A stretch of 64,000 bases of DNA from Bartonella taylorii 8TBB (GTDB lineage Bacteria > Pseudomonadota > Alphaproteobacteria > Rhizobiales > Rhizobiaceae), in NCBI RefSeq assembly GCF_902825155.1, contig NZ_CADEAG010000001.1:186001-250000 (forward strand), read 5' to 3'. The notes under the pieces are model-generated. The model made no database searches, was not told the DNA's origin, and was given only the letters and a program-made list of their open reading frames with translations. The number at the start of each line of letters is the position of its first letter. Position 1 is the first letter of the stretch. Positions 8,406 through 17,409 of the stretch are shown one piece after another. Position numbers and translations under genes: made by a program.

Positions 8406-10841
8406 TTAAAAGCGTTCTTCTTCGGCAGGCACCAAAATTTCCCGTTTCCCTGCATGATTTGCCGGACTAATAATACCCTCTTCTTCCATCCGCTCAATCA
8501 GTGAAGCAGCACGGTTATAGCCAATGCCTAAACGGCGTTGAATATAAGAGGTTGAGGCCTTACGATCACGCAGAACAATAGCAACCGCTTGACTATAGGG
8601 ATCATCTGCTGCAGAAGAAATCGAAGAAGTATCTGTATCATTTTCTGAAATCTCCTGCGTAATGTTTTCCAAATAATCGGGCCGTGCTTGCGCTTTGAGA
8701 TGCACCACAACCTGCTCAACTTCATCATCAGCCACAAAAGGTCCATGAACACGCTGAATACGCCCTCCTCCCATCATGAAGAGCATATCACCTTGTCCCA
8801 ACAACTGCTCAGCTCCCTGTTCACCAAGAATTGTCCGGCTATCAATTTTTGAACTTACAGAAAAAGAAATACGTGTAGGAAAATTGGCTTTAATCGTTCC
8901 AGTAATCACATCCACCGAAGGACGTTGTGTCGCCATAATCACATGAATACCAGCGGCACGCGCCATTTGCGCTAAGCGCTGCACAGCCCCTTCAATGTCT
9001 TTGCCGGCGACCATCATCAAATCAGCCATTTCATCAATAATGACAACAATATAGGGCATAGGACTAAAATCAAGCGTTTCTGTCTCATAAAGAGGTTCAC
9101 CCGTCTCGTGATCAAATCCAACTTGAACTGTACGAGTTATTGTTTCTCCCTGATTTTCGGCTTCTTTGAGACGCGCATTAAATCCATCAATATTGCGGAC
9201 ACCAACTTTTGACATTTTGCTGTAGCGCTCTTCCATTTCACGAACAGCCCATTTAAGCGCAATAACGGCTTTTTTAGGATCTGTTACCACGGGTGTTAAC
9301 AAATGGGGAATGCCATCATAAACCGAAAGTTCAAGCATTTTCGGATCCACCATGATGAGACGACACTGTTCGGGTGTCATGCGATAAAGAAGTGATAAAA
9401 TCATCGTATTAATAGCAACAGATTTTCCCGATCCTGTTGTACCAGCGACCAAAAGATGCGGCATTTTTGCTAAATCTGCGATAACCGTCTCACCCCCTAT
9501 AGTCTTGCCCAAAGCAAGCCCTAGTTTTGCTTTACTCTCAATAAATTCTTGTGCCTGCAACATTTCCCGTAAATAAACCATCTCACGCGTTGCATTGGGC
9601 AGTTCTATTCCAATCACATTACGTCCTGGAACCACAGCAACACGCGCTGAAATCGCACGCATCGAACGTGCAATATCATCTGCCAAACCAATGATACGGG
9701 AAGACTTAATACCAGCTGCCGGTTCAAATTCATACAAAGTCACCACCGGACCAGGACGTGCATCAATAATTTTTCCCTTCACTCCAAAATCTAACAAAAC
9801 ACCTTCAAGTTCCTGTGAATTTGCTCTTAAGGCAGCAGGAGAGAGTTTTGCATCCCTTACTGCTGGAGGTGGAATAGAAAGATAATCCAAAAGTGGAAGA
9901 AGAAACCCCCCGTTGGAAGAAGCCGTTAAAGACTTTAAAACACGGGTTTTCACGGGAGAACCGAGTGCCTTATCTTGCCTTTCTTGATCTTTCATTTTTT
10001 CATCAAGAAAAACCGGTTCAATCCGATCAAATGACTTTCCTTGTCTCTTAAAGCGACTTTTGAAGGAGAAAAGGCGAAAAAAGCGCGCTTGTAAAAAATA
10101 AAAAAGATGTAAAATGGCTCCAAAAGTTGTAACAAAAAAACCGTGCTGCACCCCCTCTGCGGCATATTCTGTATCTTCTGATACTTCAAAAACTTGATAA
10201 ACGTTTTCGTTCTTCTGAGCACTTTTTGCTTTACTTTTCTTTGTCCGGCGTCGCCACACCACATTGCCTGCAAAAGCAGCAATAAAAAAACTTAAAAGGA
10301 GAAAAGGCATACTCAAAAGCACATTTTGAAATGGAGAAAGAAAAACAGGAAAGATGAAAGAAGCAGCACTTAAAACTTTATCCCCCAGAACTCCCCCCAA
10401 GCCCATCGGCAATGGCCAATACGTAAAAGAAGCAATAGGTGTCATAAGGGCAAAAGAAATTAAAAAACAAATTGTAGATACCACCCATAAAAAAAGGCGA
10501 AAAATCAAATTGTGGATATCCTTTTGTGCCAACAAAAGAAACGACCAAAATAGTGGCGGTAAAAGAACACCAAGACTTGCCAAACCAAAAAACTGCATAA
10601 CAAAATCTGAAAAAATTGCCCCTGGCCACCCCATAAAGTTTGTAATCTTATTTGTATTTGCATAGGTTAAGGATGGATCTGCAACATTCCAAGTTGCCAA
10701 AGCAAAAACGCAAAAAACAACGAAGCCAAAAAGCCCAAGCCCAATGAAAACACCAATCTGGCGTAAAAACATCTCAATAAGCCGTGAACTGTAAGATTTT
10801 TGCGCTTCTAATGAATCATAAGGAGAAGAACTTTGGTGCAT
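8406..10841 (-). CDS. ftsK: DNA translocase FtsK
   Basis: This 811-residue septal DNA pump has four N-terminal membrane segments within about the first 200 residues, a short charged linker, and the alpha and beta motor domains with Walker A AGTTGSGKS at about 464-472 and Walker B VVIIDEMADLM. The C-terminal gamma winged-helix domain, starting around RKASTSYIQRRLGIG, reads the polar KOPS sequences and activates XerCD recombination at dif. The linker is short compared with E. coli FtsK (1,329 residues), as usual for alphaproteobacteria. The start is not supported by a strong ribosome site. A XerC-type recombinase lies further along at 37.1 kb. Confidence 0.95.
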   Translation of the reverse strand: MHQSSSPYDSLEAQKSYSSRLIEMFLRQIGVFIGLGLFGFVVFCVFALATWNVADPSLTYANTNKITNFMGWPGAIFSDFVMQFFGLASLGVLLPPLFWSFLLLAQKDIHNLIFRLFLWVVSTICFLISFALMTPIASFTYWPLPMGLGGVLGDKVLSAASFIFPVFLSPFQNVLLSMPFLLLSFFIAAFAGNVVWRRRTKKSKAKSAQKNENVYQVFEVSEDTEYAAEGVQHGFFVTTFGAILHLFYFLQARFFRLFSFKSRFKRQGKSFDRIEPVFLDEKMKDQERQDKALGSPVKTRVLKSLTASSNGGFLLPLLDYLSIPPPAVRDAKLSPAALRANSQELEGVLLDFGVKGKIIDARPGPVVTLYEFEPAAGIKSSRIIGLADDIARSMRAISARVAVVPGRNVIGIELPNATREMVYLREMLQAQEFIESKAKLGLALGKTIGGETVIADLAKMPHLLVAGTTGSGKSVAINTMILSLLYRMTPEQCRLIMVDPKMLELSVYDGIPHLLTPVVTDPKKAVIALKWAVREMEERYSKMSKVGVRNIDGFNARLKEAENQGETITRTVQVGFDHETGEPLYETETLDFSPMPYIVVIIDEMADLMMVAGKDIEGAVQRLAQMARAAGIHVIMATQRPSVDVITGTIKANFPTRISFSVSSKIDSRTILGEQGAEQLLGQGDMLFMMGGGRIQRVHGPFVADDEVEQVVVHLKAQARPDYLENITQEISENDTDTSSISSAADDPYSQAVAIVLRDRKASTSYIQRRLGIGYNRAASLIERMEEEGIISPANHAGKREILVPAEEERF

Positions 10842-11315
10842 CCATTAATTCCAAATACAAAATTTTCGCATTAAAGAGTTGTAAAATTATGACCGCAAAA
10901 CATTAATACAGTTTTAACCATCATAGTCATAACAAATGCTTACCCTGTAGAGTGTCATAAAAAATTATCCTTCAAAATAGTGATACTAAGACATCTTCAT
11001 GCATCATGAAAAATAGAATGTCATCGTTGTTTGATTTCAGTTTTCTTTTGCATCAACTAAGTATACAAGTATACAAAGTGTAAAGTTAAACAGAATATTT
11101 AGGATAAGATTTGCTTAGTGAAGCTATGAAGTAAATCCCATAAGTGGTTATCAGGAGGAATAAACCAAAAAGTCTTCTTGTTTCATAGATCTGTGTAAAT
11201 CAAGGAATCTAGTTCTGTAGAGCAAAGAGAAAACCACGATATTATGAAAAGGGCATGTTAAAGAAAAATATCCTGTTTAAGAACAAACAAATTACCAACA
11301 ATGGAATAAAATATT
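10842..11315. other. Divergent intergenic region, ftsK and UbiH-family gene
   Basis: This 474-bp AT-rich spacer lies between divergently read genes and must hold both promoters. The only clear small pattern is a tandem GTATACAA GTATACAA at 11061-11076, which contains two palindromic GTATAC cores and could be an operator. No gene is seen. Confidence 0.4.
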
Positions 11316-12596
11316 GTGTATTCTGATCTTAATAAAAGTGAAAAAAACAATAGAAAAATAAAATCCAATAAAAATATAAAACAATGCGATCTTCTCATTG
11401 CTGGGGGAGCGGTTGTCGGTTTAACACTGGCAATAGCACTCAAGCAATCAGCTCCTGAACTGAAAATTAATATCGTTGATGCTGCTCCTCAAGAAGAATT
11501 CCCCGCTTCCAATATACGAACTATTGCCCTTTCTGCTGCTTCTATTCGTATGTTAGAACAATTGCAATGTTGGGAACATATAAAACCTTATGCCCAACCC
11601 ATTCATTCTATGATCATCACGGATTCATGCACAAATGATCCAGTCAAACCAATTTTTTTAACCTTTGAAGGAAATATCACCCCCAACGAACCCTTTGCTA
11701 CTATGGTGGAACATGGAGAGCTCATCCATGCTTTAAAAAAGCGTATAAAAGATCTCGACATCGCTGTTATTTCAAACATGCGAGTCATTGATTTTCACCA
11801 AGAAGACCAACATACAACTATCACTTTAAGCAATAAAGACATTTGGCAAACGAAGTTGCTGATTGCAGCCGACGGAGCACATTCAAAATTACGTGAAAAA
11901 GCAGGCCTGAAAAACTTTTCTCATCCTTATAAACAAACGGCAATTATCTGCACTATTGAACATGAAAATCCCCATCATGGACAAGCAACTCAACATTTTT
12001 TACCTGCCGGACCTTTCGCTCTTCTCCCTCTCAAAGGCAATCGATCTGCTATTGTATGGAATGAACACCATAAAATGGCGCAATATTACCTCAAAGCTGA
12101 CGCTCTTATTTTTGAAACAGAACTCGAAAAACGCATTGGTCATAGACTTGGAAAACTTTCCTGGAATGGAGAGCGTCAAGCTTTTCCCTTGAGTCTTTCT
12201 TTAACACGTCACTGCATCAAACCTCGTTTTGCTCTCATTGGCGATGCTGCCCACACAATCCATCCTCTTGCAGGACAAGGACTCAATTTAGGGCTACGTG
12301 ACAGCGCCGCACTCGCTGAAATTATTATCGAAACAGCACGGTTGGGTCTCGATATCGGATCCCTCATAGCTCTAGAACGCTACCAAAGCTGGAGACGTTT
12401 TGAAACTGTGCGTATGGCTTTAAGTAATGACTGGCTTAATAAACTTTTTTCTAACGATAATCTCTTCTTACGAATGTTCCGTGATACTGGTCTTGGAATT
12501 GTCAATCAGGCACCAAAGCTAAAAAAATATTTTATTCAGGAGGCTGCCGGACTCACTCCTAATGCTCCGCGCCTCCTTCATGGGCTTCCCATTTAA
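11316..12596 (+). CDS. UbiH/COQ6-family FAD-dependent hydroxylase
   Basis: This 426-residue flavoprotein monooxygenase probably hydroxylates the ubiquinone ring during biosynthesis. The N-terminal FAD-binding stretch reads LLIAGGAVVGLTLA near residues 26-39, the middle DG motif is AADGAHSKLR, and the C-terminal GD motif is ALIGDAAHTIHPLAGQG, typical of the UbiH/UbiF/VisC/COQ6 group. I use the GTG at 11316 because no in-frame ATG exists before the nucleotide-binding fold. This leaves an unusual lysine- and asparagine-rich lead of about 23 residues. Which ring position it acts on cannot be told. An AT-rich hairpin after the stop suggests a single-gene transcript. Confidence 0.85.
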   Translation: MYSDLNKSEKNNRKIKSNKNIKQCDLLIAGGAVVGLTLAIALKQSAPELKINIVDAAPQEEFPASNIRTIALSAASIRMLEQLQCWEHIKPYAQPIHSMIITDSCTNDPVKPIFLTFEGNITPNEPFATMVEHGELIHALKKRIKDLDIAVISNMRVIDFHQEDQHTTITLSNKDIWQTKLLIAADGAHSKLREKAGLKNFSHPYKQTAIICTIEHENPHHGQATQHFLPAGPFALLPLKGNRSAIVWNEHHKMAQYYLKADALIFETELEKRIGHRLGKLSWNGERQAFPLSLSLTRHCIKPRFALIGDAAHTIHPLAGQGLNLGLRDSAALAEIIIETARLGLDIGSLIALERYQSWRRFETVRMALSNDWLNKLFSNDNLFLRMFRDTGLGIVNQAPKLKKYFIQEAAGLTPNAPRLLHGLPI

Positions 12597-12604
12597 GAAA
12601 AATG

Positions 12605-12631
12605 AATAAAAGTCGTACTCTTTTATTTTTT
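12605..12631 (+). terminator. AT-rich hairpin after the UbiH-family gene
   Basis: AATAAAAG at 12605-12612 and CTTTTATT at 12620-12627 form a perfect 8-bp inverted repeat around a 7-base loop, followed by a T run. It lies 8 bases past the stop codon. The stem is weak in GC, so termination may be partial. Confidence 0.45.
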
Positions 12632-13517
12632 GTCATCACGAATAAGACTCTCTTTCTTTTATCAAAAGAAGCTCTCTGCTTAATTTGAAATATCAAGATT
12701 TTAAGAAAATTCGTTATGATATACAATAAAGCTGCCAATACCCTATGCCATCATATTATGTAACAACTGATACGTCGCAATCTACCACTTCCCACACAAA
12801 AGAAATGTAGATAGAAGTTAAAAAGTTTCTCCACCTTTTTATTTTCAACGCGCTCTTTAAATTCCATTAATACAGATAACAAAACCTGATAACAAACATT
12901 TCACAATGTGTCACAAAATTATATTAGACTAATATTAGCCACAAAAATTTTATTTTCTAAGATATTTTCTCATCAAAACCACACGAACAATAAAAAGATA
13001 AAATATGATGCCTAATGTATATAATTTTAAAAGAGAAAGACCAGTTAACTTCATAAAAGCACCAGACTAATGACGAAGCAGAATTTCAAAAATATAAAGA
13101 CATGCGCCTGACAAAATATTATTTACAACGGTAATTTATCAATTTTACATATCGAGTTAAACCTTCAAATACAGTAAAATTCGTTGGTTTTAATCTTTTT
13201 ATGACAAATCAACAAAAACTATTCTCTTGCACGTTACAAGAGGAAGCAATATAGAAACAAAACTATTTAAGATGAAGAGTAAAAACGCTTCTCCTACATC
13301 ACCTTAATATGAGAGCAACTGCAATATTTTTGGCGAGCAAATAGAATAAAAGCAACAGTTATTATGTTGATATACTATTTGTATTTGAGCAAAGTTGTTG
13401 TGCTTTTATGACTTTATTTGATAACTTAGCTTTTTATACATTAAATCACCCAAAAAAATACACTTTTTAAGTTCATATTTCTTGCTATTCCTTCACTTTG
13501 CAAATATCGCATACGTA
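12632..13517. other. Non-coding gap on the left flank of the trw island
   Basis: About 0.9 kb of very AT-rich sequence lies between the UbiH-family gene and the H-NS-family gene. I see no open frame with protein-like character, no RNA gene and no insertion-sequence ends. It may be decayed sequence at the boundary of the acquired trw island. Confidence 0.5.
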
Positions 13518-13847
13518 TTATGTCACTTCTAATTCTTCAAGCGTATAACCATTCTCCAACCATTCTTTAATCCATTTAGGTCTACGCCCACGCCCATTCC
13601 ACAATTCCCATTGGTTATTGGGATTTCTATAATGACGCTCTTTATTCACAAGATCAGCGATATCAATTCCATGTGCACTAGCAATTTCAAGAATTTTCCG
13701 CCGTGCATTCTGCCTCTCTTTTGCCTGCCGTTTTTTTAATTCCACATCGATTTGGGCACGCATCTCTTGTAACTCATCAAAATTCATATTTTTGAGATCA
13801 TTCACCTTAATTACTCCCCTTGCAAAAAAAGAATTGTGATTTGCCAT
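13518..13847 (-). CDS. H-NS-family nucleoid-associated protein
   Basis: This 109-residue protein has an N-terminal coiled-coil stretch (LQEMRAQIDVELKKRQA) for oligomerisation and a C-terminal DNA-binding core with WELWNGRGRRPKWIKEW, which is the alphaproteobacterial form of the H-NS W-x-G-x-GR-x-P-x-W signature. Such proteins bind AT-rich DNA and silence acquired genes. It is read divergently from the trw-side genes with an 87-bp gap, so it could autoregulate and influence trw expression. Related conjugative plasmids carry kor repressor genes in this area, and I cannot tell whether this is their counterpart. Bartonella genomes often carry several paralogues. Confidence 0.8.
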   Translation of the reverse strand: MANHNSFFARGVIKVNDLKNMNFDELQEMRAQIDVELKKRQAKERQNARRKILEIASAHGIDIADLVNKERHYRNPNNQWELWNGRGRRPKWIKEWLENGYTLEELEVT

Positions 13848-13934
13848 ACTTTAAACACAATTATATACAAGTCTTGCCTATTTGTTATCGAAATTAAAAC
13901 TATGACGAATATATCATTTTGATGGAGATGTGCT

Positions 13935-14534
13935 TTGAACCACGAAGAATTGTTCGTTTGTGTCTCAGTTGTCACAATCATTCCCTTTCTCAATTCGATC
14001 ATTGAAATTGGTAACCGGAGTGTAAAAGAACTCCTGCACCTCTCTGAATCTCATGAATCAGCGGTCAGAAATGAATATAAATCGCCACTTTATAAACTAT
14101 GGCAATACATGACAAAGGGCAAGCCTTCTTTACATAATGATAGTGCATTTTGTTCTAACAATAAAAAATACTTCCCGACACAACAGATTTCTTCTTCATA
14201 TCCATACTTTCTTAAAAGGTTTAGACAATCGGAGAATTATACAAGACAATTAGCTTTTGTAGCTATTTCAAAACGATTATTGTTTAAAAGTAATTTCCCT
14301 TTCTACAAATATAATGACTATAATACTGGTTGTGGGTTTGTTTCATATATTTGCCCAGCCAATCGGATATTAGCATACGTTAAAAGTCAGATCTATGGTT
14401 GCAAAAAATATTCTAAGCTGAACGATTTCGCTTTGCGAATCTGTAGAAACGTAATGGAGCAGCAGTCAGAGAAGCTACGCAGATTCAATACTTACATCAG
14501 TAAAATTTTTTATCATCGGATGTATTGCTTATGA
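13935..14534 (+). CDS. Unknown basic protein coupled to trwN
   Basis: I do not recognise this 199-residue frame. It starts at TTG 13935 with GGAG upstream, is rich in lysine, tyrosine, serine and phenylalanine, has a short hydrophobic N-terminal stretch (LFVCVSVVTIIPFL) that could be a signal or anchor, and contains several cysteines. Its TGA stop overlaps the ATG of the next gene in an ATGA overlap, which is the best argument that it is real and cotranscribed with trwN. It could be a lineage-specific trw accessory protein or a decayed gene kept only as leader sequence. Confidence 0.45.
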   Translation: MNHEELFVCVSVVTIIPFLNSIIEIGNRSVKELLHLSESHESAVRNEYKSPLYKLWQYMTKGKPSLHNDSAFCSNNKKYFPTQQISSSYPYFLKRFRQSENYTRQLAFVAISKRLLFKSNFPFYKYNDYNTGCGFVSYICPANRILAYVKSQIYGCKKYSKLNDFALRICRNVMEQQSEKLRRFNTYISKIFYHRMYCL

Positions 14535-15187
14535 CTGTTCCAAATCTCATGATGCTTACTGCTTTCTGTACGTCTGTTGCATGTCTTATGTCGTTTTCGA
14601 CTGTTATCATGCAGGAGGCGCGGAATGATATCTACACAACGGGTGTGAATGATAATCGTGGATTATCACATCAGATATCCCTGTTGAAAGAAGCAATCGT
14701 AATAGCTGATCAATTTAGACAGGATAGACATAATTTTGACGCAAACTTACGACAAATTGATGTCGGAAATCTGGGGCGGTTTGGTGTCTCTTTCTCTGAT
14801 ATGTTTAGTCTTTGTAAGAGTCTTAAAGTTGTAGGAACTGTTTTAACACGTTGTTACGAGCAAATGGCATCGAGATATGAGTCTGAGCGAACTGCATTGC
14901 AGGATGCGTTGGGTTTTTATAATGTGGAAAATTTCGAAAATGATTTTACTGGTACTGATGTGCAGAGAGTTGCTTCACGTGTCCGAGTGAAGAATCTTAT
15001 GCTTTTAGATGAGGAATCGCAAGAACCTGTGAAGCTTTATGCAGAAGAGTCAAAACAGAAAATTGAAACGAAGTCTCTTTCGACCTCCTCAGAAGAATTA
15101 GCAGATGTGTTTGCCCATAAAGCAAGTGGTGTTCATGATGCTTTCACAGTAGAAGATTCTTCTTCATCGGAAAGACAACAGGAATAG
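14531..15187 (+). CDS. trwN: TrwN, VirB1-like lytic transglycosylase
   Basis: This 218-residue protein is placed where VirB1 homologues lie, just before the pilin genes. Although diverged, it keeps the VirB1 pattern: a cysteine-containing lead, then VIMQEARND, where E29 aligns with the catalytic glutamate of the VES/QES motif, then TTGVND, then QIDVGNLGRFGVS for the usual GQIN-x-N-x-x-RLG motif, then CYEQM, and finally DALGFYNVENF and DVQRV for the A-LSCYN-x-GNF and YVQRV blocks. The protein would cut peptidoglycan to seat the secretion channel. The tail from about residue 150 is acidic and serine-rich, unlike the core. No signal peptide is obvious. I start at ATG 14531 rather than TTG 14525. 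Confidence 0.7.
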   Translation: MTVPNLMMLTAFCTSVACLMSFSTVIMQEARNDIYTTGVNDNRGLSHQISLLKEAIVIADQFRQDRHNFDANLRQIDVGNLGRFGVSFSDMFSLCKSLKVVGTVLTRCYEQMASRYESERTALQDALGFYNVENFENDFTGTDVQRVASRVRVKNLMLLDEESQEPVKLYAEESKQKIETKSLSTSSEELADVFAHKASGVHDAFTVEDSSSSERQQE

Positions 15188-15315
15188 TGCTGACTGCATT
15201 TATGGATTAGAACTATGACTTTGATAAGATACAGAGATGGAAAGTAGATAAAGAAGTGTTAAAGCTCTAATTAGTATAAGATTGAGTAAATTTTTTCTAA
15301 TTAAGGGCAGAAATA
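15188..15315 (+). promoter_or_regulatory. Probable promoter region before the small gene and trwL array
   Basis: This is a 128-bp non-coding AT-rich gap ahead of the candidate regulator and trwL1. TATAAG at about 15272-15277 could serve as a -10 element, but no good -35 is evident. Assignment is by position only. Confidence 0.3.
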
Positions 15316-15618
15316 ATGAAAATGATAGAACAAAATAGTGTTGATATAGCGTTTAATCAAAAGGTAGCGCGTGAGATTACGATTGTGATGTGCTCAGAAA
15401 GAAAGTGGTACTTTACATTTGTTGCAGATGATCCAATAACCGGCAGTCCCAATAAATATACGCTTCTTACACAAAGAGGTAAATTGAGAACTTGGGCTGA
15501 TCCGAAATATCTCTTTAAATTTCTTCATGAAAGAGGAGTTGTTTATGGCAGTTTTAAACTTAATCAGGACGAAAAACATGAAACAAGCAAATATTCTTCT
15601 AACAACAGTGAATTATAA
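15316..15618 (+). CDS. Small protein in the korA slot of the trw cluster
   Basis: This 100-residue protein has no family I can name with certainty. It has alternating hydrophobic and charged stretches and no signal peptide or membrane segment, as expected for a small cytoplasmic DNA-binding protein. The ATG follows AAGGGCAGAAATA. In the related conjugative plasmids a small repressor, KorA, lies exactly between the VirB1-like and VirB2-like genes, so position suggests a KorA-type autoregulator of the operon. Its 3' end overlaps trwL1 by 41 bases, so translation of the first pilin may be coupled to it. A helix-turn-helix is not obvious by eye, so the role is inference. Confidence 0.5.
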   Translation: MKMIEQNSVDIAFNQKVAREITIVMCSERKWYFTFVADDPITGSPNKYTLLTQRGKLRTWADPKYLFKFLHERGVVYGSFKLNQDEKHETSKYSSNNSEL

Positions 15619-15892
15619 AATCGTTGAAATTGTTGTAATTTTGACTACGTTTCTCATGGCTCATCCTGTATGTGCCCAAGCACAAAATTTAAATAAAGTA
15701 AAAACTATTTTAGAAAAATTCAAGACCGAGTTGGGCACAATTATTCCTATTGCCGCTGCTGTAATTCTTCTGTGCTTAGCAATTGGTTATGCCGGACGTT
15801 ACATAGAAAAGGATACATTTGTACGGTGGGCAATCGGTGTTGTCATTGCGGGATCTGCAGCTGAAATTGCCAATATGTTATTTACGAAATGA
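15578..15892 (+). CDS. trwL1: TrwL1, VirB2-like pilin subunit
   Basis: This 104-residue pilin precursor has a signal peptide (basic start, hydrophobic core, cleavage after VCAQA or nearby), a short variable mature N-terminus, and then two membrane segments carrying the core IIPIAAAVILLCLA and WAIGVVIAGSA. I start at ATG 15578, preceded by AGGACG, because this gives the same length and alignment as TrwL2 and TrwL3; longer upstream frames only extend into the preceding gene. In Bartonella several TrwL variants are displayed on the cell surface as pilus subunits. The last 47 residues are nearly identical to TrwL2 and TrwL3. Confidence 0.9.
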   Translation: MKQANILLTTVNYKIVEIVVILTTFLMAHPVCAQAQNLNKVKTILEKFKTELGTIIPIAAAVILLCLAIGYAGRYIEKDTFVRWAIGVVIAGSAAEIANMLFTK

Positions 15893-16029
15893 GAATGAAT
15901 CATAGAAGAAAATCGTGCGAAAAGAAAAACCTAGATTTCAATGTCTTTGTACATATCAATGAAGATATTATTTGCATAGAAAAAAAGAGGTTATTCGTAC
16001 CAGTTATAATCTGAATTGGGGTAAATAAT

Positions 16030-16344
16030 ATGAAACAATCAAATACTCTTGGAGCAATAGTTAATTATAAATTCATGAAAATTATGGCAATAGCCGTTGT
16101 GTTTTTTATGACTCATCCTTTATGTGCTCAAGCACAAAAACTAGATAAGGTAAAAGGTATTTTAGAAAAATTCAAGGGTGAGTTGAATGTAATTATTCCT
16201 ATTGCCGCTGCTGTAATACTTTTGTGCTTAGCAGTTGGTTATGCAGGGCGTTATATTGAAAAAGATACGTTTGTACGGTGGGCGATTGGCGTTGTCATTG
16301 CGGGATCCGCAGTCGAAATTGCCAACGTCTTGTTCAAACCATGA
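16030..16344 (+). CDS. trwL2: TrwL2, VirB2-like pilin subunit
   Basis: This 104-residue pilin has the same layout as TrwL1: signal peptide, short variable region (about residues 36-55), then the almost unchanged two-segment membrane core from IIPIAAAV to the C-terminus. GGGG lies about 8 bases before the ATG. A leader of about 137 bp separates it from TrwL1. Its 3' part resembles the leader of trwL3 (TGTACATATCAATGA against TGTATATATCGATAA, and TTATAATCTGAATTGGGG against TTGTAATATGGATTAGGG), so gene and leader were amplified together and each copy may carry its own promoter. Confidence 0.9.
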   Translation: MKQSNTLGAIVNYKFMKIMAIAVVFFMTHPLCAQAQKLDKVKGILEKFKGELNVIIPIAAAVILLCLAVGYAGRYIEKDTFVRWAIGVVIAGSAVEIANVLFKP

Positions 16345-16491
16345 GTATAGATCGTGATATATTCTTTCTTATTTAAGAGGATTTCTGAGTTTCAATAATT
16401 TTATAGAGATCTGTATATATCGATAAGGATTTTATTTATAGCAAAAAGAGAAACTCTTCGTATCAATTGTAATATGGATTAGGGAAACAAT

Positions 16492-16806
16492 ATGAAAAAA
16501 ATAAATATTCTTCAGGTGGTAGTTAATAATACAATCATCACAATTGCCGCAATGACAGCTGTGTTTTTATCATCTCCTGTGTATGCTCAAGTAAATGGTT
16601 TGGGAAATACAAAAAAGGTTTTAGAGACTTTTAAGGACCAATTAATTACAATTATCCCTATTGCCGCTGCTGTAATACTTTTGTGCTTAGCAATTGGCTA
16701 CGCAGGGCGTTATATCGAAAAAGATACGTTTGTACGGTGGGCGATTGGTGTTGTTATTGCGGGATCTGCAGTTGAAATTGCCAGTTTGTTGTTTAAAGGT
16801 AACTAA
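16492..16806 (+). CDS. trwL3: TrwL3, VirB2-like pilin subunit
   Basis: This 104-residue pilin is the third tandem copy. The signal peptide ends around VYAQ, the variable segment reads NGLGNTKKVLETFKDQ, and the membrane core from IIPIAAAV onward matches TrwL1 and TrwL2 at nearly every residue. The ATG follows TAGGGAAACA. The copy has no frame damage and should yield a normal subunit. The contrast between a constant core and a changing N-terminal part fits a core that packs in the pilus or channel and an outer face free to vary. Confidence 0.9.
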   Translation: MKKINILQVVVNNTIITIAAMTAVFLSSPVYAQVNGLGNTKKVLETFKDQLITIIPIAAAVILLCLAIGYAGRYIEKDTFVRWAIGVVIAGSAVEIASLLFKGN

Positions 16807-16952
16807 GAGTGATATGTAGAATTGTTTAACATAAAGTGTTTTTTTATATCAAGAGAAGCTTTTATTCTATTAATTTTATGCTTATCGATGGAAGCGTTTC
16901 TTGTTCTGCAAAAAACTGTTTATGCCAACTAAATTTCATGAGGTTGAGCAAT

Positions 16953-17258
16953 ATGGAACGATTAAATAATTTCCAATCAAAAAATGACAACAGAGGTAAT
17001 ATAATTTTTGCAGTTGTTGTTGTGTTTTCTATGATGAGTCCTTTATATGCTTCAAAAATCCTAAAAAATGCTAAAAAACCTTTAGATGCTCTGAAAATAG
17101 AAATTTCTATAATCATCCCCCTTGCTGCTGTTGTAATATTTTGTGCTTCGGCGATTGGTTACGCAGACCGCTACATCAAAGGAGATATGATACGATGAGC
17201 AGCCTGTGTTGTCGTCACAGATTCTGCATTTCATTCTAACGGCATGTTGTTTAATTCT
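16953..17258 (+). pseudogene. trwL4: trwL4, pilin copy broken by a nonsense codon
   Basis: From ATG 16953 the frame encodes a signal-peptide-like start, a KILKNAKKPLDAL segment, and a diverged first membrane segment (IIIPLAAVVIFCASAIGYA). It stops at TGA 17196-17198 after 81 codons. The stop falls on the tryptophan codon conserved as RW in the other copies (CGGTGG there, CGATGA here), and reading through it recovers a faint second segment up to LF near 17250. One residue is also missing before the arginine. Divergence is much higher than among TrwL1 to TrwL3, so the copy is probably decaying. A truncated secreted peptide cannot be excluded. Confidence 0.8.
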
Positions 17259-17409
17259 AATTGTTACTTATTGCAAAGCACGGATAATACAAAATGTTTT
17301 AAACGTCTTTTATACATCCTATTGTAGATATAGCAGTGGTGATTTTCGTTTATGCTGTGAATGAATGAACGTCTTTTATGACAACTTCAACCATGATGAG
17401 AATAAAAGT

